From contig NZ_BMTQ01000007.1 of NCBI RefSeq assembly GCF_014649755.1, positions 248,001 through 312,000 on the forward strand: a stretch of 64,000 nt of DNA. The letters run 5' to 3'. The notes under the pieces were generated by a model. That model had not been told where the DNA came from and did not search any database. It saw nothing but the letters and a program-made list of their open reading frames with translations. Source of the DNA: Streptomyces litmocidini. GTDB lineage: Bacteria > Actinomycetota > Actinomycetes > Streptomycetales > Streptomycetaceae. Numbering within the stretch: the stretch's first letter is position 1; each line of letters opens with the position of its first letter. Positions 1-8,111 of the stretch are shown here, piece after piece. A program made the translations under genes and the position numbers.

Positions 1-88
1 CGATCGCGTCACCGGGGTCCTCGATCCCCGGGTCGGGTACGTCCTGCCAGGCGATCCGGCCCGGGCCCTGGAAGACGGCTGCTTTCAT
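1..88 (-). CDS. Zinc-dependent alcohol dehydrogenase, N-terminal fragment (runs off the window)
   Basis: Only the first 29 codons are present; the rest lies beyond the left edge. The visible N-terminus (MKAAVFQGPGRIAWQDVPDP) is typical of medium-chain zinc alcohol dehydrogenases, which open with a short beta strand and a D-x-P-x-P segment before the catalytic domain. The ATG at 88 is preceded by a purine-rich AGGTGG ribosome site. The gene is transcribed leftwards from a region with three DosR-like palindromes (165-218), divergent from the broken gene at 262. An alcohol dehydrogenase fits a hypoxia/dormancy island, but the substrate cannot be told from this fragment. Confidence 0.75.
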   Translation of the reverse strand, partial: MKAAVFQGPGRIAWQDVPDPGIEDPGDAI

Positions 89-164
89 GGCGCCCACCTG
101 CTTCCTGTCGCGCGTCGCTGCGGTCCCCGTCCACCAGGCTCCACGGAGCCCTCCTCCGGCACAT

Positions 165-218
165 GAGCCGTTCGGCCCCCGGGACGGGCCCGCTCGGACC
201 CTCCGGACGGTCCGGCCC
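165..218. promoter_or_regulatory. Cluster of three DosR/OsdR-like palindromic boxes
   Basis: Compared with the island consensus GGGCCG-NN-CGGCCC, sites lie at 165-178 (13 of 14 positions), 187-200 (12 of 14) and 205-218 (12 of 14). Starts are 22 and 18 bp apart, close to two helical turns, so dimers would bind on the same face. The cluster sits between the leftward alcohol dehydrogenase (start 88) and the rightward remnant at 262. Assignment to a DosR/OsdR-type regulator is inference from geometry and gene content. Confidence 0.55.
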
Positions 219-261
219 GGACGGGAAAGTGAAGACCGGTCCACTCCGAAGGAGGCCGACC

Positions 262-580
262 GTGTCCGAGGCGGCCCCGAACGCCGCTCCCGCCGTTCCG
301 CGGCCCGCACCGCTCGGTTTCCCGGGCGGCGTGGGAACGGTCACCGGAAGCACGTTCCTGGTCGAGAGCGACCATGCGCGGATCCTCCTCGGCTGCGGTC
401 TCTTCCAGGGTTTCGCGACCCTGCGGCGCCGCAACCGGGAACGCTTGGCCCGTGACGCCGCGGACGTCGACGCCGTGGTCGTCGCCCGTGCCCACCCGGA
501 CCACTGCGGCTGTCCGCCCCGCCTCGTCCGGCGGGGCTTCCGGGGGCCGATCCTCACCAGCGCCCGCACCGCCCGGCGTC
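262..580 (+). pseudogene. MBL-fold (RNA-processing exonuclease type) hydrolase remnant
   Basis: A good start (AAGGAGG then GTG at 262) opens a frame whose first ~100 residues match the N-terminus of YSH1/CPSF-type metallo-beta-lactamase proteins: GGVGTVTGSTFLVES, then LLGCGLFQG, then VARAHPDHCG and LVRRGFRGPIL. In intact members the metal site reads H-x-H-x-D-H; here the first His is Arg (R-A-H-P-D-H). After about position 580 the similarity ends and the frame becomes Arg/Pro-rich non-coding sequence, so most of the ~450-residue family length is missing. It is a truncated gene that kept its promoter and ribosome site. A 36-codon ORF at 738-847 in another frame has no recognisable content. Confidence 0.65.
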
Positions 581-646
581 GACCGCGAACCGGGCCGGAC
601 GGCCGTGGTCCCCCGTTCCGGGGAGGCCGTCCCGGTCCGCCGACCG

Positions 647-660
647 GGGCCCATCGGCCC
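647..660. promoter_or_regulatory. DosR/OsdR-like palindromic box upstream of the CBS-BON operon
   Basis: GGGCCC-AT-CGGCCC, 13 of 14 positions matching the island consensus. It is about 200 bp upstream of the CBS-BON gene at 860, which heads the CBS/pncB/DUF4389 operon. Its role is inferred from the repeated pattern across the island. Confidence 0.5.
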
Positions 661-859
661 CTCGGGTGTGGCCTGCGCGGCCCTCCCGGGCGACAGCAGC
701 CCCGGGCGAGTGTGGGGGAAAGGGCCGGAGGACCTCATGACCCCCACGAGGACGCCGTCGAACGAACTCGCTCCCGAGGCCCGCGACCGCCTGCTGGACG
801 GCCTCGTGCCGCGTCTCGGCGCGGAACCCCCGGCCCACGCCCGATGAGGAGACAGAGTC

Positions 860-1513
860 ATGGCCACCCAGCCGTTCACCGTGGCCGACGTGATGACCAA
901 GAAGGTCGTCGCCGTCCAGCCCGGCGCGGAGTTCAAGGAGATCGCCGCCGTCATGGAGCGGTGGAAGGTGACCGCCGTACCGGTCGTCGAGGGCGAGGGC
1001 CGTGTCGTCGGCGTGGTCTCCGAGGCCGATCTGCTCCTGAAGGAGGAGTTCCACGACCACCGCCTCGGTCTCGTGGAACAGATGCGGCGTCTCGACGCCA
1101 CGGCCAAGGCGGGTTCTCGCCGAGCCGGGGACCTGATGACCTCGCCCGCCGTCACCGTCGCTCCTGGTGCGTCCCTGCCCCGGGCCGCACGCCTCATGGC
1201 CGCCCATCGCGTGAAGCGACTGCCCGTCGTCACCGAGGACGGCGTGATCCAGGGGATCGTGAGCCGGTCCGACCTCCTCAAGGTCTTCCTCCGCCCGGAC
1301 GAGGACCTCGCCGCCGAAGTGCGCCGTGATGTCGTCGAGCACCTGTTCCCGCTCTCTCACCACCGGGTCGGGGTCCGTGTCGACGCCGGAGTCGTGACGC
1401 TGTCCGGCGAGGTCCGCGACAGCGCGCTCATCCCGCTCGCAGCCCGCCTCGCCCGCGCTGTCGAGGGCGTGGTGGACGTACGGTGCGAGCTCACCGCCGA
1501 GGGCCGGACGTAG
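860..1513 (+). CDS. CBS domain pair protein with C-terminal BON domain
   Basis: A 217-residue cytoplasmic protein. Two CBS motifs form a Bateman module: residues ~8-65 (ADVMTKKVVAVQPG, then VVGVVSEADLL) and ~90-145 (DLMTSPAVTVAPG, then GIVSRSDLL). A BON-type domain follows at ~150-213 (VGVRVDAGVVTLSGEVRD). Bateman modules usually bind adenosine nucleotides; the ligand here is unknown. The ATG follows AGGAGACAG. It heads an operon with nicotinate phosphoribosyltransferase (3 bp away) and a DUF4389 protein, and a DosR-like box lies 200 bp upstream. A second protein of the same architecture is at 11810. A sensor of energy or NAD status in dormancy is a reasonable inference, not shown. Confidence 0.85.
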   Translation: MATQPFTVADVMTKKVVAVQPGAEFKEIAAVMERWKVTAVPVVEGEGRVVGVVSEADLLLKEEFHDHRLGLVEQMRRLDATAKAGSRRAGDLMTSPAVTVAPGASLPRAARLMAAHRVKRLPVVTEDGVIQGIVSRSDLLKVFLRPDEDLAAEVRRDVVEHLFPLSHHRVGVRVDAGVVTLSGEVRDSALIPLAARLARAVEGVVDVRCELTAEGRT

Positions 1514-1515
1514 CC

Positions 1516-2859
1516 GTGTCCGAGGTGACGGCCACCGACCTGTACGAGGTCACGATGGCGCTCTCGTACCTGCGGGAGGACATGCGGGCCCCGGCCACCT
1601 TCAGCCTCTTCGTCCGTGACCTGCCGCCGGGCCGCGGATTCCTCGTCGCCGCAGGGCTCGAACCCGCCCTCGACCGCCTCTCCCGCTTCCGGGTGGGCCA
1701 CCCGGACGTCGAAGAGTTCGCCGAGGCGCTACGGCGGCCGGTCGAGGACCTCGAACCGCTGCACGGCCTGTTCTTCGAGGGGCAGGTCCGGGCCGTGCCC
1801 GAAGGACGTCTCGTGTTCGCGGGCGAACCGCTCCTGGAGGTCACCGCGCCGCTGCCCCAGGCCCAGCTCGTGGAGACCTGCCTGCTGTCCTTCCTCTGTC
1901 ACCAGACGGCCGTGGCGTCCAAGGCGGCCCGGTGCGTGCTGGCCGCCGCCGGGCGACCCCTGGTGGACTTCTCCCTGCGCCGCACGCACGGACCCGAGGC
2001 GGGCATGCAGGCGGCACGCCTCTGCGCGCTCGTCGGTTTCGCCGGTACCAGCAACATCGCCGCCGCCCACCGGTACGACATCCCCGCCGTCGGCACGATG
2101 GCCCACTCGTACATCGAGACGTTCGCCTCCGAGGAGCGGGCGTTCCGGGCCTTCGCCCGCACCCACCCCGGCCCGGTGACCCTCCTGGTCGACACCTACG
2201 ACACCGACCGTGGTGTCGTGACGGCGGCGCGCGTCCTCGAGGGCCTCGGGCTGGGCCCGGGGTGCGCGATCCGGCTCGACAGCGGCGATCTGGGCGCGCT
2301 GGCCCGCCGGGCCCGCGCCGTCCTCGACGAGGCGGGGCTGAGGGAGGTGCGGATCGTCGCGAGCGGAGGTCTGGACGAGTACGGCGTCGACCGGCTCGTA
2401 CGCGAGGGGGCGCCGATCGACGTGTTCGCCGTGGGGACGAAGGTCGGCACGGCCGCCGACGCGCCGTACCTGGACGCGGCGTACAAACTGGTCGAGTACG
2501 ACGGGCGGCCCGTCATGAAGCTCTCCTCGGCGAAGGTGACGGCCCCCGGCCCGAAGCAGGTCTTCCGCGGCCCCGGCCTCCGCGACGTCATCGGCCTCGC
2601 GGACGACGAGCCGCCCGAGGGCACGGAGCCGCTGCTGCGGACCGTGATGCGCGACGGTCGGCGTACGAAGCCGCCCGACACCTTGGACGCCGCCCGGGCC
2701 CGCTTCGAGGCCGACGTCGCGGCACTGCCGGAAGAGGCCAGGAGCATCGGGCGCCCGGCGCCGCCCCTGCCTGCGGTGTCATCGCGGCTGGCGGCCTTGA
2801 CGGCGGCCGTACGCCGTCGGGTCGAGGCGCGGGCCTTGGAGGAAGGTGACGGACGGTGA
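1516..2859 (+). CDS. pncB: Nicotinate phosphoribosyltransferase
   Basis: A 447-residue enzyme converting nicotinate, PRPP and ATP to nicotinate mononucleotide in the NAD salvage (Preiss-Handler) pathway. The N-terminus TATDLYEVTMALSYL and the segments FSLRRTHGPEAGM and GTSNIAAAHRYDIPAVGTMAHS are family hallmarks; the last carries the His region whose phosphorylation is driven by ATP in this family. RIVASGGLDEYGVDRLV forms the phosphate-binding loop, and SSAKVTAPGPKQVFR lies near the end. GTG 1516 is chosen because it follows the CBS-BON stop directly and starts the conserved region. The mycobacterial pncB2 gene belongs to the DosR regulon, which fits this setting. It is translationally coupled to the next ORF (GTGA overlap at 2856). 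Confidence 0.93.
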   Translation: MSEVTATDLYEVTMALSYLREDMRAPATFSLFVRDLPPGRGFLVAAGLEPALDRLSRFRVGHPDVEEFAEALRRPVEDLEPLHGLFFEGQVRAVPEGRLVFAGEPLLEVTAPLPQAQLVETCLLSFLCHQTAVASKAARCVLAAAGRPLVDFSLRRTHGPEAGMQAARLCALVGFAGTSNIAAAHRYDIPAVGTMAHSYIETFASEERAFRAFARTHPGPVTLLVDTYDTDRGVVTAARVLEGLGLGPGCAIRLDSGDLGALARRARAVLDEAGLREVRIVASGGLDEYGVDRLVREGAPIDVFAVGTKVGTAADAPYLDAAYKLVEYDGRPVMKLSSAKVTAPGPKQVFRGPGLRDVIGLADDEPPEGTEPLLRTVMRDGRRTKPPDTLDAARARFEADVAALPEEARSIGRPAPPLPAVSSRLAALTAAVRRRVEARALEEGDGR

Positions 2860-3038
2860 GGCATCGCGGCGTCACGGATCCGATGGCGCCCACGGCGGTG
2901 AGTGTCGTTCCGGGCACGACGCTCAGGGAGACCGTCGAAGACGTGGTCACCCGCGCCCCGGGGCTGGGCCCGTCCGCCCTGTCCGCCGGGGCGGTGGACC
3001 GCCTCAGGCACGAAGACGACGACCTGGCGAGGAAGTGA
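2856..3038 (+). CDS. Small hypothetical protein between pncB and the DUF4389 gene
   Basis: A 60-codon ORF. GTG 2856 overlaps the pncB stop (GTGA) and the stop codon lies six bases before the DUF4389 start, so position and coupling favour a real gene. An internal ATG at 2883 is an alternative start. The product is hydrophilic, has no membrane segment and ends in an acidic stretch (RLRHEDDDLARK). No family is recognised and no function is proposed. It could be a chance frame, since open frames are common at this GC content. Confidence 0.45.
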   Translation: MRHRGVTDPMAPTAVSVVPGTTLRETVEDVVTRAPGLGPSALSAGAVDRLRHEDDDLARK

Positions 3039-3043
3039 CGATC

Positions 3044-3703
3044 ATGAACACCCCGAGCACGTCGTACGCTCCCGTGGTGGTGACGGCCGAACTCGACGGC
3101 CGGCTGTCCCGCTGGCTGTGGCTGGTCAAGTGGATCCTGGTGATCCCCCACTGGATCGTGCTGCTCTTCCTCTGGATCGCCTTCCTCGTCGTGACGGTGA
3201 TCGCTTTCTTCGCCGTCCTGTTCACCGAACGCTTCCCGCGCGGCCTGTTCGACTTCAACCTCGGCGTGCTCCGCTGGTCCTGGCGCGTGTCGTACTACTC
3301 GTACGGCGCCCTCGGCACCGACCGCTACCCGCCCTTCAGCCTCGGCCCGGAACCCGACTACCCCGCCCGGCTCGACATCGCCTATCCGGAGCGGCTCTCC
3401 CGCTCGCTGGTCCTGGTCAAGTGGTGGCTGCTCGCCGTCCCCCACTACCTGGTGATCGCCTTCTTCACCGGCGGCATGCGCGCCGGCTGGTGGAGCGGCG
3501 GCCTGATCACCCTGCTGACCCTCATCGCGGGCTTCGCCGTGGCCTTCACCGACCGGTACCCGCGTGACCTGTTCGCCCTGGTCGTCGGTCTGAACCGCTG
3601 GGTCCTGCGCGTCGCCGCCTACGCGAGCCTGATGACGGACGCCTATCCGCCGTTCCGTCTCGACCAGGGTGGTCACGAGCCGGCCGTGGGTGCCACGCGC
3701 TGA
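3044..3703 (+). CDS. DUF4389 membrane protein (duplicated domain)
   Basis: A 219-residue integral membrane protein with two DUF4389-like repeats. Each begins with an 'SRWLWLVKWILVIPHWIV' / 'SRSLVLVKWWLLAVPHYLV' helix, followed by a second hydrophobic helix, then F.ERFPRGLFDFN..VLRW / FTDRYPRDLFALVVGLNRW and a terminal YPPF. Four transmembrane segments are expected. The function of the family is unknown. ATG 3044 follows GAGGAAGTGACG. It is the last gene of the CBS-BON/pncB operon, and its 3' end overlaps the 3' end of the convergent P-type ATPase gene by 31 bp. Confidence 0.85.
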   Translation: MNTPSTSYAPVVVTAELDGRLSRWLWLVKWILVIPHWIVLLFLWIAFLVVTVIAFFAVLFTERFPRGLFDFNLGVLRWSWRVSYYSYGALGTDRYPPFSLGPEPDYPARLDIAYPERLSRSLVLVKWWLLAVPHYLVIAFFTGGMRAGWWSGGLITLLTLIAGFAVAFTDRYPRDLFALVVGLNRWVLRVAAYASLMTDAYPPFRLDQGGHEPAVGATR

Positions 3704-6375
3704 CGACGACGCCGCCTGGCGCGCCTCAGCTCGTCCGTGCCCCACACCAGGAGCGGGAAGGCCGTGATGAGCAGGACGACGTCCAGGGGCAGGGCGGCCG
3801 TGCCGAAGAGGTGCTGGAGCGGGGGCGCGTAGACGAGGGCTGCGGTGAACACGAGCTCGAAGGCGATGCCGGCGAGCAGCAGAGGATTCGAGAACACCCC
3901 GATGTCGCGGAGTGCGGCGTGGTCGGTGCGGGCGGCGAAGGCGGTTCCGACCTGGCAGGTGACGATGCCGGCGAAGGTGGCCGTGGTGGCCGTCACGTAG
4001 GCGTGGTGGAGGGGGCTGCCCGTGCCCGTGGGGTCCCCCGGCTGCCAGCCCGCGCGCCAGAGCACGAAGAAGAAGCCGGCCATGACGAGGGCCGCCGACA
4101 CCAGGCCCAGGTAGCCCCAGCTGCGGACGAGCATGTCGCGGGAGATCACGCCCTGGTGCGGCGGCCGGGGCGGCCGCCGCATGATGCCGGGTTCGGAACG
4201 TTCCCGGCCGAGGGCGAGGGCGGGCAGGGTCTCGGTGCCGAGGTCGATGGCGAGGATCTGCAGCACGGTGAGCGGCAGCGGGACCGCGCCGGCGGAGAGC
4301 GCGAAGACGAGGAAGGGCACGATCTCCGGGGTGGCGTGGGCGAAGATGTAGACGATGAACTTGCGGACGTTGTCGTAGACGCGGCGCCCGGATTCGACGG
4401 CGGTCACGATGGTGGCGAAGTCGTCGTCGGTGAGCACCATGGTGGCGGCCTCGCGGGCCACGTCGGTGCCCGAGCGGCCCATGGCCACCCCGATGTGGGC
4501 GCGGTGCAGTGCGGGGGCGTCGTTGACGCCGTCCCCCGTCATGGCGACGATCCGGCCGTGGGCCCGCAGGGTGTCCGCGACCTTGAGCTTCGTCTCGGGC
4601 GAGGAGCGGGCGAAGACGACCTCGGCGTCGCCTTCCACGAGGAGCCGGTCGAGCTCGTCGTCGCCCAGCGACTCGGAAGCCGCGACCACCTGCAGGCCGG
4701 GCACTCCGATGCCCACCTCCCGGGCGACCGCCGCGGCGGTGGCGCCGCTGTCCCCCGTCACGACGTGCACGCGCATCCCGGCCTCGTGGCAGCGGCGGAC
4801 GGCCTCCGCCACCTCGGGGCGCGGCGGGTCGTAGAGCCCGACGAGACCGAGCAGCGTCAGTCCCGATTCGGCGTCCTGTCGGCGCGACGGCGGCTCCGCG
4901 CCCGACGGCAGGTCGCGCGCGGCGACGGCGAGGACCCGCATGCCGCTCTGGGCCAGCTCCTCCGCCGCGGAGCGGGCCGCGTCGGTGGCGGAGCCGGGAC
5001 GGACGCGGGCCAGGACCGTTTCAGGCGCCCCCTTGGCGACGATCCGCAGGCGCCCCGTCGCCTCGTCGTCCTGCACGACCGACATCAGCCGCAGCCTCGG
5101 ATCGAAGCGGAACAGCCTGCGCCGTCCCGCGTCGCGTCGGGTGAGGTCCACCGGGGCCCCGTGGTCGGCGGCCCCGGTGACGAGGGCCGCCTCGGTCGGA
5201 TCGCCGTGCAGCTCGCCCTCCTCCTCGCGGGTGACGGTGGTGCACAGCGCGCTCGCCCGCACCAGCTCCTGCGTCCAGGGGCCCGGTTCCGCTCCGTGCT
5301 CCGCGGTCCAGAGAGCTCTCAGCCGCATGCGGTTGCGGGTCAGCGTGCCGGTCTTGTCCGTGCAGACGACGTTCGTGGAGCCCAGCGTCTCCACCGCGCT
5401 GAGCCGTTTCACCAGGGCGCCCTCGCGGGCCAGCGCGCGGACGCCGACGGCGAGGGCCAGCGTGATGGTCGGAAGCAGTCCTTCGGGAACGTTGGCGACG
5501 AGGAGCCCGATGGCGAACATGAGGGAGTCGGTGACCGGCAGGCCGACGGCCACCCCCAGGACCAGGAACACGGCCCCCATGCCGGTGGCGACGCCGGCGA
5601 TGAGCCAGGCGACCTTCTTGACCTGCCGTTCCAACGGGCTCGCCTCGCGCCGGGTCCGTTGGCTGAGGGCGGCGATCCGGCCGATCTCGGTGTGGTCACC
5701 GGTGGCGAACACGGTGGCCCGGGCCTGTCCCTCGACGCAGGTCGTCCCGCTGAAGACGAGGTTCGGCTCCTCCAGCAACGGGGCGCCGAGGAGACCGGCC
5801 GCGGCCATGCGTTCGGCGGGGACGGACTCCCCCGTGAGCATCGACAGGTCGACCTCCACTCCGCCTTCGGTGACGCGCGCGTCGGCCGGGACCTTGTCGC
5901 CCTCTTCCAGGAGGATCACGTCGCCCGGCACCAGGTCGCGGGCCTCCACGGTGAGGGGCCGGCCGTCGCGTACGGCGAGGGCGTGCTCGGGCAGATAACG
6001 GGCGAGGGTCTCCACCGCCCGCTCGGCCTGCCGTTCCTGGAGCAGCGCGAAGGCCGCGTTGACGGCGATGACCGCCAGGATCGCCCAGCCGAGCACCCCG
6101 AGATCCGCGACGAAGGCCAGTGCGGCGGCGGCCCAGAGCAACAGGGCGAGGGGGTGGGCCAGCTGCCCGACCAGCTCCCGCGCGAAAGAGGAGCGGGCCT
6201 TGCGCCGTACCTCGTTGGGCCCGTGAACGGCGAGCCGGCGGGCGGCCTCGCGGGCGGAGAGACCGTCCGGCCCGGTGGCCAGTTCCCGGCGCAGCCGGGG
6301 CAGGGGCTCGCTGGGGTCGAAGGGCAGCGCCTCGGTGGGCGTGGCGGCCCGGCCCGTGGCGACGCGGTCAGTCAT
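3673..6375 (-). CDS. P2-type cation-transporting ATPase, CtpF-like
   Basis: A 900-residue cation pump of the cytoplasmic membrane. An N-terminal cation ATPase domain (~25-95) is followed by the actuator motif TGES (181-184), PEGL in M4 (297-300), the phosphorylation loop CTDKTGTLT with Asp340, nucleotide-binding KGAPE (448-452) and the hinge TGDGVNDAPA (613-622). Six C-terminal helices follow. The P2-type PEGL helix rules out CPx heavy-metal pumps; Ca2+, Mg2+ or Na+/K+-like substrates are possible. In M. tuberculosis the P2 ATPase CtpF is a DosR-regulon member. The start overlaps the stop of the Rv1733c-like gene by 8 bp, so the two are coupled. The 3' end overlaps the DUF4389 gene tail-to-tail. 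Confidence 0.93.
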   Translation of the reverse strand: MTDRVATGRAATPTEALPFDPSEPLPRLRRELATGPDGLSAREAARRLAVHGPNEVRRKARSSFARELVGQLAHPLALLLWAAAALAFVADLGVLGWAILAVIAVNAAFALLQERQAERAVETLARYLPEHALAVRDGRPLTVEARDLVPGDVILLEEGDKVPADARVTEGGVEVDLSMLTGESVPAERMAAAGLLGAPLLEEPNLVFSGTTCVEGQARATVFATGDHTEIGRIAALSQRTRREASPLERQVKKVAWLIAGVATGMGAVFLVLGVAVGLPVTDSLMFAIGLLVANVPEGLLPTITLALAVGVRALAREGALVKRLSAVETLGSTNVVCTDKTGTLTRNRMRLRALWTAEHGAEPGPWTQELVRASALCTTVTREEEGELHGDPTEAALVTGAADHGAPVDLTRRDAGRRRLFRFDPRLRLMSVVQDDEATGRLRIVAKGAPETVLARVRPGSATDAARSAAEELAQSGMRVLAVAARDLPSGAEPPSRRQDAESGLTLLGLVGLYDPPRPEVAEAVRRCHEAGMRVHVVTGDSGATAAAVAREVGIGVPGLQVVAASESLGDDELDRLLVEGDAEVVFARSSPETKLKVADTLRAHGRIVAMTGDGVNDAPALHRAHIGVAMGRSGTDVAREAATMVLTDDDFATIVTAVESGRRVYDNVRKFIVYIFAHATPEIVPFLVFALSAGAVPLPLTVLQILAIDLGTETLPALALGRERSEPGIMRRPPRPPHQGVISRDMLVRSWGYLGLVSAALVMAGFFFVLWRAGWQPGDPTGTGSPLHHAYVTATTATFAGIVTCQVGTAFAARTDHAALRDIGVFSNPLLLAGIAFELVFTAALVYAPPLQHLFGTAALPLDVVLLITAFPLLVWGTDELRRARRRRRQRVAPTAGS

Positions 6376-6961
6376 CGTCGATCCCCGGGGCGCTCCCCCG
6401 GCGGAGCCGACCGGACCACACGGGTTCGACCTGTTCCCACTCCCGTTCCCAGACCGCGAGCCGGCGGGCTTCGGTCCGCCGTCGTACGAGGAGGAGGGAG
6501 CCGGCCACGATCCCTCCGACGGAGGCCGCGGCGACGCTCCCGCCCGAAAGAGAGGTCAGCGCGCGGTCGACGGTGCTGCCCGGTGGACGGGCGGGGGCAC
6601 CGGTGTCGTCCACCCAGATCGTCACCGTGCGGCCCCGGGGCGTCCGGGGAGGGACGTGGACGGTGCCGGATCGACGGACGTGCTCGGGCTGTTCCCAGAC
6701 GGCGGGCGCGACCGCCCGCGGTGTCGATCCGTACCGGACGGCGACGGGCGGGTTCTTGGCCGGTCCGGTGGTGGTCGCCCGCACCTGGTGGCGGTGGGCG
6801 GCGAGTTCATGGTCGGCCCTGGCTCCGGCGCTCCACAGCATCCCGGCGGCGACAGCCCCGCAGATCAGGGAGACCAGCAGGACGAGGACCAGTGCGGCGC
6901 GCTCGCCGGCTCCCCGCCCTGGCCGCGTGCGCAGCGGGTCCGACCGCTTGTGGTGGTCCAT
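6368..6961 (-). CDS. Rv1733c-family membrane protein
   Basis: A 197-residue protein. The ATG at 6961 is chosen because GGAGGTG lies five bases upstream; a longer frame to 7003 lacks a site. The layout is that of mycobacterial Rv1733c, a DosR-regulon membrane antigen: a short basic head (DHHKRSDPLRTRPGRGAG), a transmembrane helix at about 22-45, an extracytoplasmic domain with VAVRYG and TVTIWVDDTGAPARPPG, and a second helix (~150-170) before a tail with EWEQVEPVWSGR. Function is unknown in any organism. It lies 64 bp downstream of hsp20 and overlaps the ATPase start, so the three probably form one unit from the hsp20 promoter. Confidence 0.85.
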   Translation of the reverse strand: MDHHKRSDPLRTRPGRGAGERAALVLVLLVSLICGAVAAGMLWSAGARADHELAAHRHQVRATTTGPAKNPPVAVRYGSTPRAVAPAVWEQPEHVRRSGTVHVPPRTPRGRTVTIWVDDTGAPARPPGSTVDRALTSLSGGSVAAASVGGIVAGSLLLVRRRTEARRLAVWEREWEQVEPVWSGRLRRGSAPGIDDD

Positions 6962-7025
6962 GTCGCACCTCCGGGCGGAGTCGCGCCGTGCTCGCTGCCG
7001 CATGCGACCAGGACGCGCGGGGAAT

Positions 7026-7481
7026 TCACGATGTGGATCCTTCGGGCGGGGTGCCTCCCCGCTTCACCGGGATGCTGCGTGCGGCGCCGCTCTTCTCCTC
7101 GGGCATGGGGACGCGGATGGTGAGGATGCCGTCCGCGTACGACGCCTCGACGTCGTCGGCGGGGATCGTGGCCGGGAGGCGTACGGTCCGGCGGAACGAT
7201 CCGTAGCGGAACTCCGAGTGCTCCTTGTCCTCCTCGCTCTCACTGTGCTCCGCGCTCACCGTGATCAGGTTGTCGTCGACGGTGATGGTGAGGTCGTCCG
7301 GGTCCATCCCGGGCAGTTCGGCCCGCAGCACGTACCCGCCGGCGTCGCTGGACACCTCCACGGGAATGGAGTGGGCGGCCGTCGCGGGTCGCCAGCCGGG
7401 CAGCCCCGGAAACTCCCGGTTGAACCAGTCGTTGAAGTCGGGGAAGAGGCTGTGCCTGCGTTCCACCTTGCCTCCGGCCAT
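7026..7481 (-). CDS. Hsp20 / alpha-crystallin small heat-shock protein
   Basis: A 151-residue ATP-independent holdase chaperone. The alpha-crystallin domain spans ~38-140 and begins IPVEVSSDAGGYVLRAELPG. It contains the family's LPATIPADDVEASYADGILTIRVP, including the A-x-x-x-n-G-v-L signature. The ATG at 7481 has GAGGAG eight bases upstream. The mycobacterial homologue (Acr/HspX) is the best-known DosR target, and here a perfect DosR-like palindrome plus a weaker one lie 156-189 bp upstream. It heads a leftward unit with the Rv1733c-like and ATPase genes. Confidence 0.93.
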   Translation of the reverse strand: MAGGKVERRHSLFPDFNDWFNREFPGLPGWRPATAAHSIPVEVSSDAGGYVLRAELPGMDPDDLTITVDDNLITVSAEHSESEEDKEHSEFRYGSFRRTVRLPATIPADDVEASYADGILTIRVPMPEEKSGAARSIPVKRGGTPPEGSTS

Positions 7482-7636
7482 TGTTCTGCTCCTCGTTCCG
7501 GGGCCCAGGGCGGTCGCGGTGGGCCCGACTGGGTGCGGACGGACGGTGGACCGGGTTGCGAAGCCGGTCCGGCTCCGTGCCCCCATCGTCCGTCCGCCGG
7601 GTCACGTGGCGCAGCGTCCAAGGGGGCCGTCCGACG

Positions 7637-7670
7637 GGGCCGAACGGGCCGTACCCGGGCCGACCGGCCC
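7637..7670. promoter_or_regulatory. Paired DosR/OsdR-like boxes upstream of hsp20
   Basis: A perfect GGGCCG-AC-CGGCCC lies at 7657-7670 and a weaker GGGCCG-AA-CGGGCC at 7637-7650, exactly 20 bp apart. They sit in the leader of the hsp20 unit, overlapping the end of the broken Hrp1-like gene. Confidence 0.6.
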
Positions 7671-7689
7671 ATGGCGCCACGGCTTCGGT

Positions 7690-8111
7690 GCCGTCGGCGG
7701 CAGACCTCTTCGACGAAGTGGCCCACCTTTTCTCCGGCAGGCGCTTCGCCACGTCCGCCTCGCTGATCACGCCGACCGGGCGGTGGTCGTCGGTCACGGG
7801 TACGCGGCGGATGCGGTGGTCCTGCGTGGTGCGGAGCACCTGCTCGCCGTCGGCGTCCGCGTCGACCGTGACGGGCTTGCCCCGGGCGAGGAGGCCGGCC
7901 GTCATGTGGTGGGGTCCTTGCCCTGGGCGAGGCACTTCACCACGATGTCCCGGTCGGTGACGATGCCGTGGAGCACGGAGCGCCAGTCCTCTTCGTACGG
8001 CCTCGTCGGCTTCGTACGGCCTCGTCGGCTTCGTACGGCCTCGTCGGCGGCCCGGACGGGAGCGGGGACCGGCTGCTCGCGGGGGTCGACTCCGAGCAGC
8101 ACCTCGTTCAT
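7690..8111 (-). pseudogene. Hrp1-like tandem-CBS protein, broken
   Basis: Pieces of a hypoxic-response-protein-1-like CBS protein (Rv2626c type) lie in three frames. The 8111 ATG frame reads into LHGIVTDRDIVVKCLAQGKDP, then stops at about 7903. A second frame carries MTAGLLARGKPVTVDADADG, then RIRRVPVTDD and GVISEADVAKRLPEK. A third gives GHFVEEVC, matching the Hrp1 tail. Two single-base shifts (about 7903 and 7725) therefore disrupt it. The first CBS half is absent and replaced by unrelated sequence ending in a 19-bp triple repeat (7991-8047). The ATG overlaps the stop of the upstream USP gene. Sequencing error could explain the shifts but not the missing N-terminus. Confidence 0.7.
7991..8047. 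repeat. Three perfect 19-bp tandem repeats inside the broken Hrp1-like gene
   Basis: The unit cttcgtacggcctcgtcgg occurs at 7991-8009, 8010-8028 and 8029-8047 without mismatch. Since 19 is not a multiple of three, each change in copy number shifts the frame. It marks the junction between the foreign N-terminal sequence and the CBS remainder, so slippage or recombination here may have caused the rearrangement. Confidence 0.95.

Noticed and set aside
187..201. Longer alignment of gggcccgctcggaccc as a strong regulatory box
   Set aside because: With the correct 2-bp centre it matches only 12 of 14 positions, so it is listed as a weak member of the cluster.
738..847. 36-codon ORF before the CBS-BON gene
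   Set aside because: Short, no recognisable similarity and no good ribosome site; probably part of the decayed MBL region.
3811..7206. 1131-codon open frame on the plus strand
   Set aside because: Antisense to the P-type ATPase and Rv1733c-like genes, composition typical of a shadow frame, no ribosome site.
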